Shown: positions 18,317-28,678, counted from the stretch's first letter. The stretch is 64,000 nt of DNA from Thermoanaerobaculia bacterium (GCA_027061805.1 JAMOWA010000018.1:1-64000), one strand, 5' to 3'. Numbers and translations are program-made. The notes: generated by a model not told the origin, from the sequence alone.

Positions 18317-19522
18317 GTGGCGAAGCTCGGAAAGCTCACAGCAAGGACCGTGGAGACCGCGGGGGTTGGCAAGCATGGGGACGGCGGGGGGCTCTGGTTC
18401 GTCGTTCGGAAGAACGGCTCGAAGGCATGGGTCTTCCGGTATACCTGGCACGGGAAAGAGCGGAGCATGGGGCTCGGGCCGTATCCAGACGTGGGGCTCG
18501 CCGAAGCCCGGGAAAAGGCCGCCGACGCTCGCCAGCTACTCAGGAACGGGGTTGACCCCATCTCCTACCGCCGCTCCCAGAGCCGGAAGGTGCCGACCTT
18601 CAAGGTGTGCGCGGAGCGGTATCTCGCAGCCCATGCCCCGGCGTGGAGCAACCCCAAGACCCCCAAGCACTGGCGGGGAAGCCTGGAGCGCCATGCATAC
18701 CCGATCATCGGGGACATGCCCGTCAACGCCATCGAGACCTCCCACGTCATGGAGATTCTGGAGACCCTGTGGTTTGACCGCCCAGAGATGGGGTCGAGGG
18801 TGCGGGGGAGAATCGAGCGCATCCTGTCATGGGCTGCTGTGCAAGGGTACCGGGACCCCCTCAACCCCGCCCGCTGGCGCGGTCACCTTGACCAACTCCT
18901 GCCCCAGCCCACGAAGGTGCGGGCCGTCGAGCACTACAAGCACGTCCCCTACCAGGAGCTGCCCGGGGTGCTGGAGAAGATCCGCTCCATGCCCGGGATC
19001 ACACCACAGGCCGTGGTGTTCATGGCTCTCACCGCTGCCCGCGGCATCGAGGTTCGGCAAGCGGAGTGGGCGGAGATCGACCTTGAGACCTCCACGTGGA
19101 CCATCCCCGGGGGGAAGATGAAGGCCGGCAAGGAGCACCGGGTGCCGCTCTCTCCCGAGGCGGTGGCACTCCTGGAAGCCCTGCCCCGCTTCGAGGGGAA
19201 AGGATCGCAGCTCATCTTCCCGAGCCCTTCGGGCGGTGTGCTTTCGGACATGGCCCTCAAGCGGGTTCTCGTTCGTGCCGGCATCGATGCGACCCCCCAC
19301 GGGCTCCGCTCCACCTTTGCGACCTGGGCGCGGGAGCAGACCGGCTACCCGTGGGAGATCGTCGAGAGCTGCCTTGCTCACGCCGTGGGATCGTCCGTTG
19401 CCCAGGCTTACAACCGAGGGGACATGCTCGCCAGGCGACGCCGGCTCATGGAGGAATGGGGAGCGTATCTCTCGACGCCCCGGCCGGCCGGCGAGGTTGT
19501 GCCGCTGCCGATGCGGGGGTGA
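18317..19522 (+). CDS. int: Tyrosine recombinase/integrase (P4-like)
   Basis: N-terminal DUF4102-like GDGGGLWFVVRKNGSKAWVFRYTWHGKERSMGLGPYPDVGLAEAREKA; ALTAARGIEVRQ, THGLRSTFATWA-type catalytic boxes. Confidence 0.92.
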   Translation: MAKLGKLTARTVETAGVGKHGDGGGLWFVVRKNGSKAWVFRYTWHGKERSMGLGPYPDVGLAEAREKAADARQLLRNGVDPISYRRSQSRKVPTFKVCAERYLAAHAPAWSNPKTPKHWRGSLERHAYPIIGDMPVNAIETSHVMEILETLWFDRPEMGSRVRGRIERILSWAAVQGYRDPLNPARWRGHLDQLLPQPTKVRAVEHYKHVPYQELPGVLEKIRSMPGITPQAVVFMALTAARGIEVRQAEWAEIDLETSTWTIPGGKMKAGKEHRVPLSPEAVALLEALPRFEGKGSQLIFPSPSGGVLSDMALKRVLVRAGIDATPHGLRSTFATWAREQTGYPWEIVESCLAHAVGSSVAQAYNRGDMLARRRRLMEEWGAYLSTPRPAGEVVPLPMRG

Positions 19523-19525
19523 CGC

Positions 19526-20173
19526 ATGACCGTGAAGAAGTACCGCAACGGTGAAGGCTGGACCGAGCGTGAGCGGACCCGCGTCACGCTGAGCACTCCC
19601 CCGACGGCAGAGGAAGTCAAGGCCATCGAGGAAGCCCTGACCTACCATGCCGCTATGAGTGACCCGATAGGGCGGGCACGTGCCTTCTGTAAGGAGCTGG
19701 CCGGGGAATACGCACAGAAGGAACGGCAGGCCATGAAGAGCGACGACCCGGCGACCCTTGCCGCGGTTCAAGAGGGGAAGCCCGAAGAAGAGACCCCCGA
19801 GGGTGTCGCCTACGCTGTCCTCCGTCGGCTGGACCTGGCGGACGCTGCCGCATCCCGTAACGACATGGCCGCCGTTGCGCGGTTCACGTGGGAAGCGGCG
19901 CAACTCTTCACCTTCGCCGCCATCCGCTACCGGTGGGAGACTCATGCACTCCGTGGCGAAAAGATCGCCAGGTCGGCCGAAGAAGGTGGGCGGATCATGC
20001 GGGAGCGGACCCTGGGCAACATCACTCCCAAGACGGAAGAGGTGCTGCGCTATGTGGCGGCCGGGCACTCCTATCAGCAAGCAGCCCGCAGGTTCGGAAA
20101 AACCAAGGCATCGGTTTCAAAGCTCTGCCAGCGTCACAAGGATCTGATGGAAAAGTTCAAGGCGGAGCTGTAA
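19526..20173 (+). CDS. Hypothetical protein with C-terminal HTH
   Basis: EEVLRYVAAGHSYQQAARRFGKTKASVSKLCQRHKDL. Confidence 0.65.
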   Translation: MTVKKYRNGEGWTERERTRVTLSTPPTAEEVKAIEEALTYHAAMSDPIGRARAFCKELAGEYAQKERQAMKSDDPATLAAVQEGKPEEETPEGVAYAVLRRLDLADAAASRNDMAAVARFTWEAAQLFTFAAIRYRWETHALRGEKIARSAEEGGRIMRERTLGNITPKTEEVLRYVAAGHSYQQAARRFGKTKASVSKLCQRHKDLMEKFKAEL

Positions 20174-20288
20174 GCCCTCCCCACCCCTTCCATGAAACCC
20201 GCACCTTCGTTCAACTGTGGGAAAGGTGGACGTGACCCCGCCCCGTGTCGCCACGCCTTGCGCCATTCTGGGCGGCAAGGAGGCGAAA

Positions 20289-20486
20289 ATGAACGAGGAA
20301 ACACTGCTCCGGCTGCCACAAGTCATTGAGCGCGTTGGGGTTTCTCGGGCAACGCTCTACCGGTGGATCGCTGACGGCACCTTCCCGCCCCCCCGCCTGC
20401 TCGGTTTGAGGGCGGTCGCCTGGCTGAGCACGGAAATCGACGGCTGGATCCAGGAACGCCAACCCGCCCGCCGACCCGCGGAGTAG
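20289..20486 (+). CDS. AlpA-like HTH regulator/excisionase
   Basis: LLRLPQVIERVGVSRATLYRWIADGTFPPPRLLGLRAVAWLSTEIDGWIQER. Confidence 0.88.
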   Translation: MNEETLLRLPQVIERVGVSRATLYRWIADGTFPPPRLLGLRAVAWLSTEIDGWIQERQPARRPAE

Positions 20487-20488
20487 CC

Positions 20489-22201
20489 ATGCCAGCGGTG
20501 GGCGATTCTGCCGGGCTCCACGACGCTGAGCGCGCGGTTCTCGGCGCGGCGCTGCTCGACCCTGACGCGGCACGGACCGCGGCCGAACTCCTGACCGCTG
20601 AGGACTTTGCCGAGGAACGGCACGGGGTGATTTTCGACGGGGTCTTGCGCGTCCTGGCGAACGGTGGGAGCCCTGACCTCCTGCTAGTCACCGAGGCTCT
20701 CCGATCCGCCGGAACCCTCCAACGCGCCGGTGGCGCAGCGTATCTCTCGGAGCTGCTTGACGTTACACCGGACGTTGCCAACGTCGCGCACTACGCAGGG
20801 CTCCTTCGCCGCGGCGCCGCCCATCGGCGCGCGACTTCGGCAATGCGGGCCGCGGCTCTGGACCCCCAGCCCGCCACCGTTGCCGCGGCAAAATCCGCGC
20901 TCGACGAACTGGAGCACGGCGCCCAGGGCGAGCCCGTCGGCGTGGTGCTGGCCGACGTCCCGCCCGAGCGTGTGGATTGGCTCTGGCCGGGGCGGATCCC
21001 GCTCGGAAAACTGACCGTGCTTGATGGTGACCCGGGGTTGGGCAAGTCAACAATCCTTCTCGACCTGTGCGCCAGGCTCAGCACAGGCCGACCCTTCCCG
21101 TTCGCCGGCGACTACGAGCCGGTTAACGGCGGCGCCGTGGTTCTGACCGCCGAGGATGGCCTCGGCGACACCGTCCGTCCGCGCCTGGAAGCGGCAGGAG
21201 CGAACCTCGCCTGCGTGCTTGCTCTCCAGACCATCGGCAAGGGGAAGGACCGGCGCGGGATCCAGCTTCCCGCCGATCTCCCGATAGTTGAGGCTGCTAT
21301 CCGGCGCGTCGATGCCCGGCTCGTTGTGGTCGATCCTCTGATGGCCTTCCTCGCCGGTGAGGTCAACTCCCACCGAGACCAAGACATTCGGCGCGCGCTC
21401 TTCGCCTTGAGCGACCTTGCGGAGCGTACCGGAGTGGCGCTGACGCTCGTCCGGCATCTCAACAAGCGGGGCGGCGGAATCCCACTTTACCGGGGCGGGG
21501 GTTCCATCGGAATCGCCGCCGCGGCACGATCCGGGCTCCTTGTCGGGAAGAAGCCCGGAGACGATGAGGTGCGGGTCCTTGCTTCGACGAAGTCAAACCT
21601 TGCACGCCCGCCCCGCTCGGTTGAATACCGGCTCGACCCGGCCGGAGGGGTTGCGGTGGTGCGCTGGACCGAAGAGTCTGACACCACCGCGGCCGACCTT
21701 GTAGCCCCACCACAGCGACGCCGGGATCTGGCACAGGCCGAGGCGGAAGACTTCCTCACCAGTCTGCTCTCCGATGGACCGATCCCGGCGGCCGAGGTCT
21801 GGTCGGCGGCTCGTGCCGCGTCGCTTTCTCGAAACACTGTTCAGCGGGCGAAATCCCGCCTCGGGATCGCCTCCACCCAGGGGCGCGATGGCTGGCTCTG
21901 GAGCCTGCCGAACGACACCCCAGAGACCCAGAGCCCCAACTCTGGGTTTTGGGGCTCTGCCCCTGCCGCTACAATGCCGATTACCCAGGAAACCCAATCG
22001 GTAGAAGGCAGAGCCCCACAGAGCCCCAATGCTGGGCACGTGCCCAAGTCAATGGCAGAGCCCCAACTCGGGATCGACCCCAGGCACTGGCCGGCGGAGC
22101 CCCGATATGAGCTTGCTTCGCTGGTGCGCGGGGGGACGCCGAGAGCTGAAGCCGTCGAGCGGATCCGCGCACAGTGGGAGCCGAACCGCTCCACCGCATA
22201 A
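20489..22201 (+). CDS. DnaB N-terminal domain fused to RepA-like AAA ATPase and C-terminal wHTH; putative replication protein
   Basis: AERAVLGAALLDPDAARTAAELLTAEDF (DnaB_N), LDGDPGLGKSTILLDL Walker A, LVVVDPLMAFL Walker B, LTLVRHLNKRGG. Confidence 0.85.
   Translation: MPAVGDSAGLHDAERAVLGAALLDPDAARTAAELLTAEDFAEERHGVIFDGVLRVLANGGSPDLLLVTEALRSAGTLQRAGGAAYLSELLDVTPDVANVAHYAGLLRRGAAHRRATSAMRAAALDPQPATVAAAKSALDELEHGAQGEPVGVVLADVPPERVDWLWPGRIPLGKLTVLDGDPGLGKSTILLDLCARLSTGRPFPFAGDYEPVNGGAVVLTAEDGLGDTVRPRLEAAGANLACVLALQTIGKGKDRRGIQLPADLPIVEAAIRRVDARLVVVDPLMAFLAGEVNSHRDQDIRRALFALSDLAERTGVALTLVRHLNKRGGGIPLYRGGGSIGIAAAARSGLLVGKKPGDDEVRVLASTKSNLARPPRSVEYRLDPAGGVAVVRWTEESDTTAADLVAPPQRRRDLAQAEAEDFLTSLLSDGPIPAAEVWSAARAASLSRNTVQRAKSRLGIASTQGRDGWLWSLPNDTPETQSPNSGFWGSAPAATMPITQETQSVEGRAPQSPNAGHVPKSMAEPQLGIDPRHWPAEPRYELASLVRGGTPRAEAVERIRAQWEPNRSTA
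21929..22068. repeat. Iteron-like cluster inside the replication gene
   Basis: AGAGCCCC at 21930, 22010, 22020 and 22057 (direct) and 21951 (inverted); 11-bp-arm hairpin CAGAGCCCCAA/TTGGGGCTCTG at 21929-21959. Confidence 0.6.
22109..22130 (+). repeat. 22-bp direct repeat copy 1
   Basis: GAGCTTGCTTCGCTGGTGCGCG, identical to 22513-22534. Confidence 0.8.
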
Positions 22202-22239
22202 CCTCAACGCGCTGCGGAACATATAACGGAGGATGACCG

Positions 22240-22749
22240 ATGCCACTATTCCAACCGAAGAACAAGACCACGACACCAGAGCCGGGGTTGATCGAGCGAA
22301 CGAAGCAGGAGCGGCAGGAAGCCGCCTCCCGCGTCTCTGAGCTGCGAGAAGAGCTTTCACAGGCCAGAAGCGAAGCGTGGAGGCTGGAAGAGGCCGCGAA
22401 GAGGCTTCCGCATGGTCCCGAGCGCCAGCAACTGGAGTGGGACACCAGGAACGCCGGGGATCGAGCCGCGGAGCTGCGGGCCGAGATCGAGACCCTTGAG
22501 GAAAAGGACGGGGAGCTTGCTTCGCTGGTGCGCGACCTTGAGCGCGAAGCCGAGCAAGCCGAGGCACGGATCCGGTACCACGCCGAGATCATCGCAAACC
22601 ACGATGCCGCCGTGAAGGCCGCCGAGGAAGAGCTGGAGCGTACCCGCCGGAACCATGATGAAGCCGTGCAGTTGAGGCAACGTGCCCTCGATGAGCTGGT
22701 GGAACGCTTGCGGGAGCTGACCGGTGAGGATGCCGGCACGGGGAGCTAA
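22240..22749 (+). CDS. Coiled-coil protein
   Basis: Heptad-rich RVSELREELSQARSEAWRLEEAAKRL... Confidence 0.7.
   Translation: MPLFQPKNKTTTPEPGLIERTKQERQEAASRVSELREELSQARSEAWRLEEAAKRLPHGPERQQLEWDTRNAGDRAAELRAEIETLEEKDGELASLVRDLEREAEQAEARIRYHAEIIANHDAAVKAAEEELERTRRNHDEAVQLRQRALDELVERLRELTGEDAGTGS
22513..22534 (+). repeat. 22-bp direct repeat copy 2
   Basis: GAGCTTGCTTCGCTGGTGCGCG; both copies in frame encode ELASLVR. Confidence 0.8.
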
Positions 22750-22751
22750 CC

Positions 22752-23486
22752 GTGGCGCGCCCCTGTACCGTCTGCTCGCACCCTGACCGTGCCGTGATTG
22801 ATGAGGCGCTGGTGGCTGGAAACGAAACGAGCCGCGCGGTTGCGCAACGGTACGGTCTGGGCAGGCACGCCGTCTGGCGGCACGCCAGGAACCACCTTGC
22901 ACCACGTCTTGCAGAGGCCGTCCGGGAGCGGGAGGCGGCAGCACGGACGGAGGCGGAGGCTCTGGTGGAGGTGGTCATGGAGCACCAGGAGGTGGAGCGC
23001 CTGACCGCCGAGAGCTTGCTCCGGCGTCTTGAGGGGACCGTGGAGGCGGCCCAGGGGCTGCTTGATGCCGCCATCGATGATGGTGACCTCCGGACCGCCG
23101 TGGGGGCGGTGAGAGAGCTTCGTGCGAGCCTCGTGACGCTGGCCCAGGCCGTGGCCGCGGCCGATGGTGCGAACCTGGAAGCCCTGGCGGGGATCCCCGA
23201 ACCTGCCCTCGACCTGGTGCACGAGGCGGTGGAGACCGTGACCGTAGCCGGCGAGGACCCCGCCACGGTGTTTGGCCGGGCCGGCCTTGCGGTCTGTGCA
23301 TCGGTCACGGCAGAGGAAGACGGCGAGGTGGTCACCCGGTGGCGGCCACTGACCGAGGTGTACCAACCCCTCGATGGAGGCATTCCCCGCGCCATCGTGG
23401 TACACGGCGAGCTTGAGGACCTGCCCGAAGGTGACCCCTTGCGAGACGCGGACCCCTCCGCGCACGTGATCCTTGTTGGCGGCTAG
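22752..23486 (+). CDS. HTH/zinc-finger-like protein, possible small-terminase-like
   Basis: CTVCSHPDRAVIDEALVAGNETSRAVAQRYGLGRHAVWRHARNHL followed by coiled coil. Confidence 0.6.
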   Translation: MARPCTVCSHPDRAVIDEALVAGNETSRAVAQRYGLGRHAVWRHARNHLAPRLAEAVREREAAARTEAEALVEVVMEHQEVERLTAESLLRRLEGTVEAAQGLLDAAIDDGDLRTAVGAVRELRASLVTLAQAVAAADGANLEALAGIPEPALDLVHEAVETVTVAGEDPATVFGRAGLAVCASVTAEEDGEVVTRWRPLTEVYQPLDGGIPRAIVVHGELEDLPEGDPLRDADPSAHVILVGG

Positions 23487-23549
23487 AAGCCCGTCTCCCG
23501 CCGCTTTCGGAGCAACCGCCCCAACCCCTGCCCGACCCGGGAAACGGCT

Positions 23550-23804
23550 TCAGAGGGGCGATTCTTTGCCGCCTTCGAGGATGATGAGCACGTCCCACAC
23601 CACACCGCCGACCGTGTGGACCTCTGCCGGTGTGGGATCGGTCAAGCCGAACCAACCCGCGACGGTGACCCGCTCGCCTGTGGGCTCCAGCACTCCCGCC
23701 TGACACGCCAGACTCCCCGCTTCCCGCCATACGTCGATCACCGTGCAGAGGCCGTCTTCCCAACGTGCGAGCGCCCGGATAACGTCGGTCTCTCCGTGTG
23801 CCAT
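23550..23804 (-). CDS. Small hypothetical protein at right end of element
   Basis: 84-aa ORF from ATG at 23804: MAHGETDVIRALARWEDGLCTVIDVWREAG... Confidence 0.45.
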   Translation of the reverse strand: MAHGETDVIRALARWEDGLCTVIDVWREAGSLACQAGVLEPTGERVTVAGWFGLTDPTPAEVHTVGGVVWDVLIILEGGKESPL

Positions 23805-23943
23805 GCCCAAGCCCTCCGAGCGGGGTTCCCCGGGGCTCCCGAGCGGCACCCCATCGCCGCCCGGACCCTCCCCGTTGCTCGGGGATCCAGGGGGTGCACG
23901 GGGGCTCCGCAGTGGCCCGTAAGTCGCTTCAAGCGACCGCGCG

Positions 23944-23968
23944 AACGGGGACCGAAACGGGTACCGGG
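23944..23968 (+). promoter_or_regulatory. Possible integrase/excisionase arm-binding repeat, right
   Basis: aACGGGGACCgaaACGGGTACCggg: same pair as at 18278-18300, units in the other order. Confidence 0.5.
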
Positions 23969-24025
23969 TTTTTCTCTGATCTTGTAACCGGCGCGGTATC
24001 AGTGTTTCCGGTCTTGGGTTCGATG

Positions 24026-24042
24026 CCGGCCTTCGGCACCAT
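24026..24042 (+). repeat. attR core (tRNA-Leu 3' fragment)
   Basis: CCGGCCTTCGGCACCAT, with partial flanking identity (GGTTCGA before, CCCC after). Confidence 0.85.
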
Positions 24043-24047
24043 TCCCC

Positions 24048-24100
24048 CCTCCCACCCACCCGGTGAAGACGTGAAGAGGTGAAGACGTGAGAGCGTGAAG
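24048..24100 (+). repeat. CCCACCC-GGTGAAGACGTGAAG intergenic repeat
   Basis: cccacccacccGGTGAAGACGTGAAGAGGTGAAGACGTGAG. Confidence 0.6.
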
Positions 24101-24291
24101 CCCCGGGCAGGCCTTCCGGGTCCGCACGGCCGTCGCACCGTCCACTCCCCGCGTCCCAACCTCCCAACCTCCTGGCGCCCTTTTCCCCGACGTCCTGACG
24201 TCCCCACCCACCTTCGTTTCATGACGGACGGGGGTGGAAGACGGCCGGTGGCGGACGGCGTGTGGCGCTCCCCACCCCCGAATGATCTACG

Positions 24292-24890
24292 ATGGGCGCG
24301 GTGCAGCCCTTCACCCGCCCCCAGGCCCGCTCCGGTTCCTCTTCGGCGAGGACCCTCCGGATGCTGCTCCCCGTACTGCTCCTCCTCGTGGCGACTCCCG
24401 GGGCCGGACAGACCGTCACCCGCAGGGTCGAGAACAGGGACACGTCCTACCGCCCGTACCATCTGGTGCTGCCCTACGCGTTCTACTCCGAGTCCTTCAG
24501 CTTCGCCCTGGGGGTGGGGGCGGCAGGATCCGGCCTCCTGGGCCAGGAGCAGTTCTCCGGCTTCGTGGCGGGCTCCGCCGGCACCAACGGGAGCTGGTCG
24601 GTGATCGCGGGCGGCTGGGGCCTCCGCCTGGGCCACCGCCTCTTCCTGGACCCGCGCCTGATGGCCGGAAGCTGGGTGGAGCCGCGGCTCTACGTGGATG
24701 GCAACCCCGACTTTCCCCACGAGCGCGCGGGGTCCAACGACTCCTCCGAGGACAACTTCGTGGACGGCGCCCAGGACATGGGCTGGGCCACCGCCGATCT
24801 CCGGTACATCCTGCCCCTGGGCCACGGCCGCGACCCGGTGGTGACCACCTACTGGCTGGAAGAGGGCCTCCTGGCCGCGGACGCCATCCC
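24292..24890 (+). pseudogene. BamA/TamA-like outer-membrane protein, 3'-truncated
   Basis: VLPYAFYSESFSFALGVGAAGSG...YVDGNPDFPHERAGSNDSSEDNF...RYILPLGHGRDPVVTTYWLEEGLL, then non-family sequence running into glnS. Confidence 0.6.
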
Positions 24891-24988
24891 TCCGTTATTG
24901 ATGAGTCACGATTTCCACCGTGCGGCGCGATCCACCATTCCCGGCGGCGTTGTCCCACCTCGCAACGAACCCTCCCGGACAGTTCGGG

Positions 24989-26695
<1,707 letters not shown>

Positions 26696-26856
26696 GGGCC
26701 CGTTCCTCCGGTCCGGGGAGTATAGCCCGGAAGCGCTCGGCCTTCCTCCACCCGCACCCCCACCAGGACCGCCGCCATGATCCCGCGCCAGCGGGACCGG
26801 ACCGGCGCCGCGGGGAGCGCCAGCGTCTCCATGCCTCTATCCTACGCCCCTCCGCC

Positions 26857-26886
26857 TTGACACTTCCTCGGGGCCGTCCGTATACT
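26857..26886 (+). promoter_or_regulatory. Sigma70-like promoter of tRNA cluster
   Basis: TTGACA -18 bp- TATACT, 58 nt upstream of tRNA-Pro. Confidence 0.75.
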
Positions 26887-26943
26887 CGCAGCCCGCCTTC
26901 GGGCGGATGCTCTTTGGAATCGGCATTGCGTGGAACCTGAGAT

Positions 26944-27020
<77 letters not shown>

Positions 27021-27044
27021 CTCCCCGACGCCGGACCGGACCAG

Positions 27045-27121
27045 CCGCCTGTAGCTCAGCTGGACAGAGCAACGGACTTCTAATCCGTGGGTCAGAGGTT
27101 CGAGTCCTCTCAGGCGGGCCA
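27045..27121 (+). tRNA. tRNA-Arg (TCT)
   Basis: CCGCCTGTAGCTCAGCTGGACAGAGC...ACTTCTAAT...CAGGCGGGCCA. Confidence 0.94.
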
Positions 27122-27135
27122 CTGATCGCCAGCAT

Positions 27136-27212
27136 GGTGGGCGTAGCTCAGCTGGTAGAGCACAGGATTGTGGCTCCTGTGGCCGTGGGTTCGAGTCCCA
27201 TCGCCCACCCCA
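27136..27212 (+). tRNA. tRNA-His (GTG)
   Basis: GGTGGGCGTAGCTCAGCTGG...ATTGTGGC...CGCCCACCCCA with G-1. Confidence 0.94.
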
Positions 27213-27213
27213 T

Positions 27214-27290
27214 GCGCCCGTAGCTCAGCTGGATAGAGCGTCAGACTCCGGATCTGAAGGCCGCGCGTTCGAATCGCGCCGGGCGCACCA
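27214..27290 (+). tRNA. tRNA-Arg (CCG)
   Basis: GCGCCCGTAGCTCAGCTGGATAGAGC...CTCCGGA...CGGGCGCACCA. Confidence 0.94.
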
Positions 27291-27330
27291 TTTTTCCAGA
27301 TCGGCCTCCCGAAAGGGGGGCCCCTGTTTT

Positions 27331-27380
27331 TCCACCCGCCCACCCTCCCGGTGAGGACGTCGGGACGTGAAGACGTCCCC
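27331..27380 (+). repeat. CCCACCC-GGTGAGGACG intergenic repeat
   Basis: ccacccgcccaccctcccGGTGAGGACGTCGGGACGTGAAGACGTCCCC. Confidence 0.55.
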
Positions 27381-27685
27381 CGCCCACCCGGGGGCAGGGG
27401 CGAGGGGGAGAAGCCCGGAGAGGCCGGCGTACGGAGGGGCGTCCTGACGTCCTCACTTCCTCACCCTCTTTCGTTTCACGTTTCGTCGTTCACGTTTCAC
27501 GAATGGGCGCGCGGAGGAGCGAAGCCCCCGCGCGCCACACCGCCTCGGTCTCGGTCAGGGTCACGGCCACGGCCCGGAGGCCCTGCCTGTTCCACGCCCC
27601 TGCCACCACCATTCCCGCCTCCATTGACACCCGCAGCACCCCGGACCACAATGCACTCTCCGCGTCCGTGCGGAATGGAGGCACC

Positions 27686-28678
27686 ATGAGCGAGAACAGC
27701 GGCTCGAACCCCGTCGCCGTCATCGCCTTCGGGGGCAACGCCCTCTTGAGGCCCCAGGACCACGGGACCCAGGAGGAACAGTTCACCCTGGCCTGGAAGG
27801 CCACCCGCTGGCTGGTGGAGATCATCCAGCGCGGCTACGAGCTGGCCATCGTTCATGGCAACGGCCCCCAGGTGGGCAACATCATGATCCAGGTGGAGGA
27901 GGCCATCACCAAGATCCCGCCCCAGACCCTGGACGTCTGCGTGGCCCAGACCCAGGGCTCCATGGGCTACCTCCTGGCCAACCAGCTCCGCAACCGCTTC
28001 AACGAGGAGGAGCTGGACAAGGAGATCGCCGCGTTGCTCACCGAGGTGGTGGTGGACCGCGACGACCCCGCCTTCGAGAACCCCACCAAGCCGGTGGGGC
28101 CGTACTTCACCTCGTACCGGGCCAACCTGCTCATGCAGGAGCAGGGCTGGCAGATGGTGGAGGACGCGGGCCGCGGCTGGCGCAAGGTGGTGCCCTCGCC
28201 CAGGCCGAAGGAGATCCTGGGCTCCCGGCTCTACCGCAAGCTCATCGAGGACGGTGCCGTGCTCATCGCGGGCGGCGGCGGCGGCATCCCCGTCTACCGG
28301 GACGTGGGCGGCTACTACCGGGGCGTGGAGGCGGTCATCGACAAGGACTACGTGGCCTCCATCCTGGCCCGGGACCTGGACGCCGACCTCTTCATCGTGC
28401 TCACCCAGGTGCCCATGGTGGCCGAGAACTTCGGCCGTCCCAACCAGCAGTGGCTGCGCCGGCTCCCCGTGGCGAGGGCCCGCGAGATGCTCGAGGCCAA
28501 CCAGTTCCCGCCGGGCTCCATGGGGCCCAAGATCCGCGCGGCCATCGAGTTCGTGGAGGCCACCGGCAAGGAGGTGCTGATCACCGACGACGAGCACCTC
28601 AAGCGGGCCCTGCGCCGGGAGGCCGGCACCTTCATCGTGCCCGACGGCGAGGTGGAGGTGGCCACCAGGGACAGCTGA
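27686..28678 (+). CDS. arcC: Carbamate kinase
   Basis: AFGGNALLRPQD, VHGNGPQVGN, CVAQTQGSMGYLL, GGGGGIPV, EAVIDKDYVASIL. Confidence 0.92.
   Translation: MSENSGSNPVAVIAFGGNALLRPQDHGTQEEQFTLAWKATRWLVEIIQRGYELAIVHGNGPQVGNIMIQVEEAITKIPPQTLDVCVAQTQGSMGYLLANQLRNRFNEEELDKEIAALLTEVVVDRDDPAFENPTKPVGPYFTSYRANLLMQEQGWQMVEDAGRGWRKVVPSPRPKEILGSRLYRKLIEDGAVLIAGGGGGIPVYRDVGGYYRGVEAVIDKDYVASILARDLDADLFIVLTQVPMVAENFGRPNQQWLRRLPVARAREMLEANQFPPGSMGPKIRAAIEFVEATGKEVLITDDEHLKRALRREAGTFIVPDGEVEVATRDS

Larger units (their letters stand above)
18149..24042 (+). mobile_element. tRNA-Leu-integrated element, ~5.9 kb (satellite-like)
   Basis: Exact 17-bp direct repeat CCGGCCTTCGGCACCAT at 18149-18165 and 24026-24042; integrase next to the tRNA; replication and HTH genes between. 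Confidence 0.88.

Noticed and set aside
18827-20080. 417-aa minus-strand ORF in the element
   Set aside because: Overlaps the integrase and HTH gene; no recognisable domain.
18317-23804. Anti-phage defence or toxin-antitoxin cargo in the element
   Set aside because: No recognisable nuclease, TIR, methyltransferase, kinase or TA motifs in any ORF; cargo appears limited to mobility and replication genes.
24048-24100. Possible CRISPR from tandem GTGAAGACG units
   Set aside because: Units are 8-9 bp and contiguous, without unique spacers; no cas genes in the window.
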